A stretch of DNA of 64,000 nucleotides from CAWIVJ01 sp963839525 (GTDB taxonomy: Bacteria > Cyanobacteriota > Vampirovibrionia > Gastranaerophilales > Gastranaerophilaceae): the NCBI GenBank assembly GCA_963839525.1, contig CAWIVJ010000023.1, positions 107,086-171,085 of the forward strand, read 5' to 3'. The notes below the pieces were generated by a model that did no database searches, was not told the origin of the DNA, and saw only the letters and a program-made list of their open reading frames with translations. Numbering within the stretch: position 1 is the first letter of the stretch; every line of letters begins with the position of its first letter. The position numbers and the translations under genes were made by a program. This document shows, piece by piece, positions 44,199-50,907 of this stretch.

Positions 44199-44275
44199 AA
44201 TGGAACGAAGTATAATAGTATTAAGATAGGTCTATCGTTTGTAAACTCTTATACAACAAGCTAGCAAGCAAAAGA

Positions 44276-44420
44276 GATGCGAGCGGGCAAGTTTCACTAG
44301 AATAGGGAGACAATGCCTAAAATAGCGAGTGCATGAATCCGGTAAGCCCTTAACTAAAAATTAATAGAAAAACAATTGTTTTTAGAAAGGGCGCAAATAA
44401 ATCCATTTCGTGTAATAATG
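44276..44420 (+). ncRNA. Candidate structured leader RNA, copy 1 (upstream of rplU)
   Basis: This 145-nt stretch aligns end to end with 44828-44974. Shared blocks in order are GATGCGAGCGGG(C/T)AAGT, GAGACAA, TAAAA(T/C)AGC, AGTGCAT, AAGCCC, an A-rich spacer, TTAGAAAGGGCG, and TTTCGTGTAAT. The AAGCCC block can pair either with upstream GCGGG or with downstream GGGC, giving alternative structures. A 3' hairpin (CG-c-AAAT/ATTTCG) is conserved as a pairing, not as a sequence, in the other copy. I match it to no RNA class I know. Probable role: cis control of rplU. Confidence 0.6.
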
Positions 44421-44456
44421 TAAAAGATACGATGCCTCATGAAAGGAAAAAATAAA

Positions 44457-44816
44457 ATGTACGCAATAGTCGAAACAGGCGGAAAACAGTATCAAATGGA
44501 AGAAGGTAAATACCTTAAAGTTGAACTGTTAGAAGGTGAAAAAGATTCAAAAGTAATTTTTGATAAAATTGTTATGCTTGCAAACGGCAAGAAATCAAAA
44601 GTGGGTCAGCCCTACGTTAAAGGTGCTTCTGTTGAAGGAACAATTTTAGTCCATGATAAGGAAAAGAAAATTATTGTTTATAAGCAAAAACCTAAAAAAG
44701 GTTACAGAAGAAAACAAGGACATAGACAAGGTTTTACTAAGGTAATGATTACAAAAATCAGAACAAGTGCGCAGAAGAAAGCCGCAACCGAAGAAGTTGA
44801 AACTACTGAAAGCTAA
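44457..44816 (+). CDS. rplU: 50S ribosomal protein L21
   Basis: L21 binds 23S rRNA in the large subunit. The protein starts MYAIVETGGKQYQ and contains 'VEGTILVHDKEKKIIVYKQKPKKGYRRKQGHRQ', both diagnostic, with a short charged C-terminal extension (TEEVETTES). Length is 119 aa from the ATG at 44457, chosen because AAAGGA lies nine bases before it; an earlier in-frame ATG at 44439 overlaps that site. rpmA follows after 166 bp occupied by the second RNA element. Confidence 0.97.
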   Translation: MYAIVETGGKQYQMEEGKYLKVELLEGEKDSKVIFDKIVMLANGKKSKVGQPYVKGASVEGTILVHDKEKKIIVYKQKPKKGYRRKQGHRQGFTKVMITKIRTSAQKKAATEEVETTES

Positions 44817-44827
44817 ATAGCAAAAAA

Positions 44828-44974
44828 GATGCGAGCGGGTAAGTCTTGAATTAATAGAGAGACAAAGCATAAAACAGCAAGTGCATAAATGCTGGAAAGC
44901 CCGAAAATATAAACAAGCTGATAGTAACAAAAATAAATTAGAAAGGGCGAAACCACTTGAGTTTCGTGTAATGG
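44828..44974 (+). ncRNA. Candidate structured RNA, copy 2 (between rplU and rpmA)
   Basis: A 147-nt homologue of 44276-44420, starting 11 bases after the rplU stop and ending 8 bases before the rpmA ATG. The same blocks occur in the same order and spacing. Here the 3' hairpin is CGAAAC/GTTTCG with loop CACTTGA, and an internal hairpin CAGC...GCTG forms around AGTGCAT. Because it sits between two cotranscribed ribosomal protein genes, it could set their ratio or sense a ribosomal component. Confidence 0.6.
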
Positions 44975-44982
44975 TAGAAAAA

Positions 44983-45240
44983 ATGGCACATAAGAAAGGC
45001 GGGGGATCAACCCGTAACGGTAGAGATTCAGCAGCGAAACGTCTAGGCGTTAAAATATATGGCGGCGAAAATGTTAAAGCCGGAAATATATTAATTAGAC
45101 AAAGAGGGACAAAAATCCATCCCGGAAATAATGTTGGGATAGGAAGTGATGACACTTTGTTTGCTCTAATTGACGGTGTTGTTAAGTTTGAAGCCCATAG
45201 ACGCGACAGAAAACAAGTAAGCGTTTACGCAGCAGGGTAA
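44983..45240 (+). CDS. rpmA: 50S ribosomal protein L27
   Basis: L27 lies near the peptidyl transferase centre. The 85-residue protein has the canonical 'MAHKKGGGSTRNGRDSAAKRLGVKIYGGE' start and 'RQRGTKIHPGNNVGIGSDDTLFALIDG'. The N terminus begins directly with MAHKKGGG, so no cleaved Firmicutes-type leader is present. The start at 44983 is fixed by family alignment; there is only GGTAG as a weak ribosome binding site, within the end of the RNA element. A strong terminator follows. Confidence 0.97.
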   Translation: MAHKKGGGSTRNGRDSAAKRLGVKIYGGENVKAGNILIRQRGTKIHPGNNVGIGSDDTLFALIDGVVKFEAHRRDRKQVSVYAAG

Positions 45241-45251
45241 TAATTATTTTT

Positions 45252-45294
45252 AACAAAGCCGCTTTTGATTTAAAAAATCAAAAGCGGCTTTGTT
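45252..45294 (+). terminator. Intrinsic terminator after rpmA
   Basis: AACAAAGCCGCTTTTGATT and its exact complement (19 bp) enclose a 5-base loop, followed by a T-rich stretch. Confidence 0.9.
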
Positions 45295-45380
45295 TTCTTC
45301 TTTACAAAGAAAAAATAAAAAATCATGTTCACAAAGACACACTTGGTTCTAAGTTGCTGTACCATCTATACCAAGCAACT

Positions 45381-45815
45381 TTAAAGTTGTGCTAATCTCT
45401 TTAATAATTTATCTTCTAAATTTAAAAAGTCTACTTTTTCTTTTATCATTTTTTTAAACTCAGTTAATCCTTTTAATAAAGATACGTTAACGCTATCTTC
45501 TAGTCCTTCTAAGCCTGGATTGCTTTCTCTTGTTTTTTTACTAAAACCTATTATAGCTCTAATAATTGTAGGGTCATCTTCCGTCTGACTTATCTTTAAA
45601 TTGATAATATCATCTTTTTTAAAGATTGATTCTAGTTTCTCTAAAGTTTCTAGCCAACTTTTTATTTTAATGTTACAATCCTTTTTGGTAATCAAGTCTT
45701 GAAGAGTTTTTTGAGTAACTTCTGAGGTAAATCCTTTAAATGAAACATTTTGATTACTTTTGCAATAATTCGATTGGTTTGTATTATTGTTTAATGCGAT
45801 TTTTCGCACATTCAT
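45381..45815 (-). CDS. Uncharacterised protein with N-terminal NVSFKG motif, 144 aa
   Basis: The N terminus is Asn-rich (MNVRKIALNNNTNQSNYC) and is followed by 'NQNVSFKGF' (residues 21-29), then a helical charged domain to the C terminus. I recall no named family. N-terminal N-x-S/N-F-K/T-G motifs recur in proteins of Gastranaerophilales genomes, which is part of the reason for suggesting that group; this is from memory and should be treated as weak. AAGGAG before the ATG is strong. A hairpin AAGTTGCT/AGCAACTT at 45351-45381 overlaps the stop. Confidence 0.65.
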   Translation of the reverse strand: MNVRKIALNNNTNQSNYCKSNQNVSFKGFTSEVTQKTLQDLITKKDCNIKIKSWLETLEKLESIFKKDDIINLKISQTEDDPTIIRAIIGFSKKTRESNPGLEGLEDSVNVSLLKGLTEFKKMIKEKVDFLNLEDKLLKRLAQL

Positions 45816-46054
45816 ATTTTTACTCCTTTATTTTCTAATACAAATGCATAAAACATGGTGAAAAAAATTTTTGCTAGTTCGGGTAATATCCTGTCTTGCC
45901 TATTCAGCCCTATTCACTTATACAAGTGGGTTTACGCTCATTGTAAACTTTTATAAAAAGTGTTCATTATTTTTAACATTCCTTTTAAATGAGTTCTAAT
46001 CCAAATTGTTTATGCTAGAATTAATTGTATGGCTAATTAAGAAGGAGTTAAATT

Positions 46055-47077
46055 ATGGATAATTTAAAAATTTATCGTGACAGCGACATTGACAAGAACT
46101 TTATTTTAAACAAAAAAATTGCAGTAATCGGTTATGGTTCACAAGGTTACGGACAATCAATGAACCTTAAAGATTCAGGATGTGATGTTGTTTTAGGCTT
46201 AAGAACAGGCGGAAGTTCATATAAAAAAGCTCAACTTGAAAACTTTAAAATAATGGAAGTTGAAGAAGCAGTAAAATGGGCAGATATTGTTCAAATTTTG
46301 ATACCTGACGAGATTCAGGCAAAGGTTTATAAAGAACAAATTGAACCAAATTTAAAACCCGGACAATATTTAATGTTTTCTCACGGCTTTAATATTCATT
46401 TTGGCAAAATAATTGCGCCAAAAGATGTTAACGTAATTATGGTTGCACCAAAGGGCCCCGGTCACACCGTAAGAAGCGAATATCAATCAGATAAAGGTGT
46501 TCCGGCACTTGTTGCTGTTTATCAAGATGCAACAGGCGATTCAAAAGAAGTAGCACTTGCTTATGCATGGGCAATCGGTTCAGGCAGAGCAGGGGTTATT
46601 GAAACAACTTTCAGAGAAGAAACCGAAACAGATTTATTTGGAGAACAGGCAGTTTTGTGCGGCGGATGTACCGCATTGATTAAAGCCGGGTTTGAAACTC
46701 TTGTTGAAGCAGGTTATTCGCCATATATGGCTTATTTTGAAGTTCTTCACGAACTTAAACTTATTGTTGATTTGATTAATCAAGGCGGACTTGCAGATAT
46801 GCGTTATTCAATTTCAAATACTGCGGAATACGGCGATTTGACAAGAGGTCCAAGAGTTATTACAGACGAAACAAAGAAATCAATGAAGAAAATTCTTTCA
46901 GAAATTCAAAATGGTGAGTTTGCCAATGAATTTTTAGATGAATTAAATTCCGGTGCTCCTAAATTTAATCAATTAAGAAAAGAAAATGAAGAGCATTTAA
47001 TTGAAAAAGTCGGAAAAGAAATCAGAGAAAATTTCTGCTGGAACAGCAACCGAATTATAGACAGGGCAAAAAATTGA
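46055..47077 (+). CDS. ilvC: Ketol-acid reductoisomerase
   Basis: IlvC catalyses the second step of valine and isoleucine synthesis, using NAD(P)H and magnesium. The 340-residue class I enzyme shows the nucleotide-binding 'IAVIGYGSQGYGQSMNLKDSG', 'APKGPGHTVRSEY', the metal-binding 'DLFGEQAVLCGG' and 'YSISNTAEYGDLTRGPRV'. AAGGAG lies about seven bases before the ATG; an extended -10-like TGCTAGAAT lies at about 46012-46020. leuC lies nearby on the opposite strand, also in branched-chain amino acid synthesis. Confidence 0.97.
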   Translation: MDNLKIYRDSDIDKNFILNKKIAVIGYGSQGYGQSMNLKDSGCDVVLGLRTGGSSYKKAQLENFKIMEVEEAVKWADIVQILIPDEIQAKVYKEQIEPNLKPGQYLMFSHGFNIHFGKIIAPKDVNVIMVAPKGPGHTVRSEYQSDKGVPALVAVYQDATGDSKEVALAYAWAIGSGRAGVIETTFREETETDLFGEQAVLCGGCTALIKAGFETLVEAGYSPYMAYFEVLHELKLIVDLINQGGLADMRYSISNTAEYGDLTRGPRVITDETKKSMKKILSEIQNGEFANEFLDELNSGAPKFNQLRKENEEHLIEKVGKEIRENFCWNSNRIIDRAKN

Positions 47078-47244
47078 CATAACTCTTTGCAAGGAATGAG
47101 TTATGGAGATGCCATTCTGAGCTCGTTTTAAAATTTCATCAAAAAATGAATTTGCGGTTCTGGATTTCGCAGCAGGCTTTTCATTTCGCTATAGCTCAAC
47201 GACTCGCATTCAAGGTGAGTATAGATAACAAGAAAGAATAAGAT

Positions 47245-48072
47245 ATGTTTGATACAGAAACAACTTACGAAGTAGTTACCTACTCAATCGGGGACACAAA
47301 AGCCGGTACTAAAATGGGAAAACTGCAATTAAAAAACCCTAAAGATGAATCGTTTTTAAATTGTGTTTTGTGGGAAGAATCTATAAAGCGTATTGAGCCA
47401 AAAGTTTTTCGTTGCGGAAATTTAGTCCGTATTGTTTCCGGTTCTTTTAACGAAAAATTCAATAATTGTCTAATTTCAGCACTTGAGCTTGTTGAGGAAG
47501 CCAGACTCGGGATTGAAAAAGATGAACAAGAGAGGCTTTATAATGAAATTTTAGAATATGTAAGTAAAATTTCAGATGAAAAATTAAAAAAATTCTTGCT
47601 TGAGTATTTTAGAGAATATGAAAAACAAATTAAAATGGCGCCGGCTGCTAAAATGATGCACCATAACTACCTTGGCGGTTTAATTGTACATATAGTTGAG
47701 TGTTTGAAATTTGCAGATGCTAATTTAAACTTATTTAATGTAAAAATTAGCAGAGATAAGGCTTATGCCGCTTGTATTTTGCATGATATAGGAAAAATTT
47801 TTGAATACACTATTGACACAGAAACCGGCTTGATTGACTATGATGACAATTTCCGCAAAGAATGGTTAACTCATTCTCAATACGGATTTTCAATTTGTAT
47901 GATGCAGGGTTTTAAAGACATTGCAAAAATGATTGCAGCCCACCATGCAAGGGCGGAGTGGGGAGCAATTATAGACTTAAATCAAAGAGATTTAGAGCCT
48001 TTAGCTTACTTTATGCATCATATTGATGATTTATCTGCAAAATATGGGCGAATAAATGTTTCATTTCTTTAG
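47245..48072 (+). CDS. OB-fold and HD-domain protein (YhaM-like nuclease family)
   Basis: The 275-residue protein has an N-terminal OB-like region (residues 15-75, 'GKLQLKNPKDESFLNCVLWEES') and a C-terminal HD domain with 'HHNYLGGLIVHIVECLKFAD', 'CILHDIGKIFEY', 'THSQYGFSI' and 'IAAHHARAEWG'. This order matches the YhaM/CbfA 3'-5' exoribonuclease family. The metal-ligand histidines and HD pair are present. The ribosome binding site is weak (AAGAAAG). The 165 bp upstream looks like repeat debris (for example GCCATTCTGAGC), with no gene. Confidence 0.8.
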   Translation: MFDTETTYEVVTYSIGDTKAGTKMGKLQLKNPKDESFLNCVLWEESIKRIEPKVFRCGNLVRIVSGSFNEKFNNCLISALELVEEARLGIEKDEQERLYNEILEYVSKISDEKLKKFLLEYFREYEKQIKMAPAAKMMHHNYLGGLIVHIVECLKFADANLNLFNVKISRDKAYAACILHDIGKIFEYTIDTETGLIDYDDNFRKEWLTHSQYGFSICMMQGFKDIAKMIAAHHARAEWGAIIDLNQRDLEPLAYFMHHIDDLSAKYGRINVSFL

Positions 48073-48137
48073 TGCGACACCAAAAAAGATATTTTAAATG
48101 AGTTGCTTTTGATGCATTATACTCAAAATTTTAAGGG

Positions 48138-48166
48138 TTGACTTTCCTGTAAAAATAAATTATTCT
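48138..48166 (+). promoter_or_regulatory. Promoter of the RWYD-motif gene
   Basis: TTGACT (48138-48143), 17-bp spacer, TATTCT (48161-48166), about 25 bp before the ATG at 48191. Confidence 0.6.
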
Positions 48167-48190
48167 TAATATATATAAGAAGGGTGTTTT

Positions 48191-48493
48191 ATGCATAAAC
48201 GTTGGTATGATATTGACCCGACAGTTAGTCTGGCAGTTAGTTTAATTAGAAGCGCAAATGAAGAAATTCAGCTTAAGTGTGCGGACTATATAATTGATTA
48301 CGCAAAACAAAGGAATGTTAAGCTTAAGAATAATAAGTTAAATGATGCTTTTAATTACATTTTAAGAAGATGGTATGATCAAGATGAAAAGATTTCAGAA
48401 GCTTTTAAATATTTTGAAGGTTCACCTTTAGAAATTCAAAAGGATATTTCTTTGGGAGTGATTAATCTTTTGCAATTTTCAGAATCGTATTAA
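48191..48493 (+). CDS. Uncharacterised protein with duplicated RWYDxD motif, 100 aa
   Basis: The motif R-W-Y-D-x-D-x-x-[VI]-S-x-A occurs twice, at residues 4-15 (RWYDIDPTVSLA) and about 60-71 (RWYDQDEKISEA), suggesting a two-repeat helical protein. It is soluble and charged. AGAAGGG precedes the ATG and a promoter lies just upstream. I recognise no family. The CheW-CZB gene follows about 100 bp downstream in the same direction. Confidence 0.7.
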   Translation: MHKRWYDIDPTVSLAVSLIRSANEEIQLKCADYIIDYAKQRNVKLKNNKLNDAFNYILRRWYDQDEKISEAFKYFEGSPLEIQKDISLGVINLLQFSESY

Positions 48494-48593
48494 AAATCTC
48501 TCGCAAAAATTTTGATTTGAATATTTTTTAAAAATATGATAATTTGTTTAGGAGAAAGTTGTATAAATATTATATTTAGAAGGATGAAAATTA

Positions 48594-49412
48594 ATGAATA
48601 AATTAAAAATGAATTCACCATGGGTATTATTGGATATTAATAATAATGTTTATGGCATATCTTGTAATGTTGTTTTATCTTTAAGCCAAATACCTACTGT
48701 AACCCCACTTCCTGCAGCACCTCCTGAAGTTCGCGGAGTTATAGATTTTAGATCTCATTCAATAGAATTGATTGACTCAAGAATATTGTTAAATTTGAAA
48801 CCTATAGCAGATGGTGTAAAAGATTTTTTTAATCTTATGGAAGCAAGATATCAGGATCATTTAAATTGGCTTGAAACTCTTAAAAAATGTGTACTGGAAA
48901 ATACCGAGTTTACTTTAGAAGTAGATCCGCACCAGTGTGCTTTTGGAAAATGGTATGATAACTACAAATCTAAAAATGCAAATATTATGTTTTCAACAAC
49001 TTTTGCAAAATTTGATACTCCTCATAAGGCAATTCACCAAATTGCAATTGAGGCTAAGAAGCTTATTGAAAATGGACAAAAAGAAAAAGCAATGGAATTG
49101 ATTAATTCTGTTAAAGAAACTGAACTTAAACAAATGCTGCATCTTTTTGAAGAAATTAAAATAGCTTATAAAGAAAGCCGCAAGGAAATTGTTGTTGTAG
49201 TAGGAAATGAAAGTAATTGTATTGCGGTTTCAGTTGATCAAATAGTTGCAATTGAAAACTTAACTGATATAGATGAAAATTTAATCAAAGAATCTATTAC
49301 AGATACCGAATATTTAGAAGGTTTAGGTAAAAGAAAAGATGATTCGGTTGTTTTCTTGCTGAATGATGAGCATATTTTAAAAAAATATAAAAAAAGCCTT
49401 TGTAAGAAATAA
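48594..49412 (+). CDS. CheW-like protein with an inserted CZB zinc-binding domain
   Basis: Residues 1-72 ('WVLLDINNNVYGISCNVVLSLSQIPTVTPLPAAPPEVRGVIDFR') and about 195-265 ('IVVVVGNESNCIAVSVDQIVAIENLTDID', 'GLGKRKDDSVVFLLNDEHIL') are the two halves of a CheW beta-barrel. Between them residues about 80-185 match a chemoreceptor zinc-binding (CZB) domain with its 3His/1Cys site: H89 (DHLNW), C115 (CAFGKWY), H144 and H148 (PHKAIH). CheW couples chemoreceptors to CheA; a zinc or redox signal could thus act on the array through this adaptor. GAAGGATG precedes the ATG. Confidence 0.87.
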   Translation: MNKLKMNSPWVLLDINNNVYGISCNVVLSLSQIPTVTPLPAAPPEVRGVIDFRSHSIELIDSRILLNLKPIADGVKDFFNLMEARYQDHLNWLETLKKCVLENTEFTLEVDPHQCAFGKWYDNYKSKNANIMFSTTFAKFDTPHKAIHQIAIEAKKLIENGQKEKAMELINSVKETELKQMLHLFEEIKIAYKESRKEIVVVVGNESNCIAVSVDQIVAIENLTDIDENLIKESITDTEYLEGLGKRKDDSVVFLLNDEHILKKYKKSLCKK

Positions 49413-49417
49413 AAAGC

Positions 49418-50695
49418 TTATTTATACTTAGCACTTATATAACCATTTAATGCTGTATAAGCTGCAACATATGGCGATGAAAGGTAGATAAAACCTTTTG
49501 TATTGCCCATTCTGCCCTGAAAATTTCTGTTTTGAGTTGCAAGACAAACTTCTCCATCACCAAGAGTTCCTGCGTGAACTCCAACGCAAGGTCCGCAGCC
49601 CGAGGTTAAAATTGCAGCGTTTGCATCAACAAAAATATCAATTAAGCCTTCTTTCAATGCTTGTTTAAAAACATCTTTTGAGGCAGGCGCAATTAACATT
49701 CTTACATCAGGATGAACTTTTTTCCCTTTTAAAATTTCAGCGACAATTCTTAAGTCTTCAATTCTTCCGTTAGTGCAGGTTCCAACAAAAACCTGATCAA
49801 CTTTTACTTGATTTTCTTCTTGCAGTTCATCGACGGTTTTCGTATTGTCAACTGTATGCGGGCATGCAACAGTATGTTTAATTTCATTCGCATTTATTTT
49901 TATAATTCTTTCATATACCGCATCTTCATCGGATTTAATCTCAATGTATTTATCTTCGCGTCCGCGCGAGCGTAAAAATTCTTTTGTTTTTTCATCTGTT
50001 GCAAAAAGACCTACTTTTGCTCCTGCCTCAACAGCCATGTTTGCAAGTGTAAATCTTTCTGACATAGACATATTTTCAATAGTTTCGCCACAGAATTCTA
50101 AAGCTCGATAAGTAGCTCCATCCGCACCTATTAAGCCGATTAAATAAAGCATTAAATCTTTTGAGCAAATTCCTTCCTGAAATTTTCCGGTTACTTCAAT
50201 TTTAAATGTTGACGGGACTTTTAGCCATGTTTTTCCAAGAGCCATTCCTACCGCAACATCGGTTGAGCCCATTCCTGTGGCAAAAGCTCCTAATGCCCCT
50301 GAGGTACAGGTATGAGAATCAGCTCCGATAAGAATTTCGCCCGGGTTTACATAATCTTCTATTAATCTTTGGTGACAAACTCCTGCTCCGACATCAGAAA
50401 GCACAGCTCCGTATTCTTTTGCAAACTTCTCTTAAAACTATATGGGAATTAGAAAGCTCTTTTCTGGGACTCGGTGCTGCATGATCAATAAATAAAATTG
50501 TTCTTTCAGGGATTACTCAGCTTTTCTTTGCCGATTTTTCTTAAATTCTTGAACGGTCAAAGGACCCGTACCGTCTTGAACAGCGCAAACATCGACTTTA
50601 GCTATTACTAATTCTCCCGCTTTAAGTTGATGGGCTTAAGCCCATCCTACCTCTGCATGGCTTGAAATAATTTTTTCTGCTAAAGTTAAACCCAT
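49418..50695 (-). pseudogene. leuC: 3-isopropylmalate dehydratase large subunit gene, interrupted by a REP and indels
   Basis: LeuC is the iron-sulfur large subunit that isomerises isopropylmalate in leucine synthesis. An intact frame from 50404 to 49418 carries most of the enzyme, including cluster cysteines in 'VGTCTNGR' and 'SGCGPCVGVH'. Upstream, MGLTLAEKIISSHA begins at the ATG at 50695 (AGAGG before it), then a REP (50629-50650) adds an in-frame TAA, then 'KAGELVIAKVDVCAVQDGTGP' resumes in the same frame. Three one-base shifts follow (about 50535, 50513, 50430; '...IDHAAPSPRKELSNSHIVLRE'). The gene is inactive as written, or partly misread. Confidence 0.88.
50629..50650 (-). repeat. GTAG-headed REP palindrome inside leuC
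   Basis: On the minus strand GTAG-GATGGGC-TTAA-GCCCATC... : a GATGGGC/GCCCATC stem behind a GTAG head. In the leuC frame its TTAA loop supplies a stop codon. Confidence 0.85.
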
Positions 50696-50716
50696 ATTTG
50701 CCTCTAATCTTATGAC

Positions 50717-50736
50717 GGTGGGATAGCAATCCCACC
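50717..50736 (-). repeat. REP-like palindrome upstream of leuC
   Basis: On the minus strand GGTGGGATTGCTATCCCACC, headed by TTAG: an 8-bp stem, GGTGGGAT/ATCCCACC, around TTGC, just before the leuC ribosome binding site. Confidence 0.75.
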
Positions 50737-50756
50737 CTAATTTAATTTTTCACGTT

Positions 50757-50780
50757 GTCGGGCATACCTGACCGACCTAC
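50757..50780 (-). repeat. GTAG-headed REP palindrome between leuC and gyrA
   Basis: On the minus strand GTAG-GTCGGTC-AGGTAT-GCCCGAC: same family as the RAYT-flanking REPs with one stem change. It is the third REP within about 150 bp. Confidence 0.85.
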
Positions 50781-50849
50781 CCCGCTTTATTTTAATTTTA
50801 ATTTTAGCACAAAAAAAAATTGTTTATTTTGTCCGTTTGCCAATTACTA

Positions 50850-50877
50850 TTGCATTAATGCGTTCTTGTGATACAAT
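50850..50877 (+). promoter_or_regulatory. Promoter of gyrA
   Basis: TTGCAT (50850-50855), 16-bp spacer, TACAAT (50872-50877) preceded by TGA (extended -10), about 30 bp before the gyrA start. Confidence 0.65.
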
Positions 50878-50907
50878 TATTGTTAGGAGACATGGGGGGT
50901 ATGGAAA

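Noticed and set aside
44276..44974. T-box, cobalamin, TPP or SAM riboswitch as explanation of the rplU/rpmA elements
   Set aside because: None of the core motifs of those classes (for example T-box AGGGTGGNACCGCG) is present, and the genes controlled would be unusual for them.
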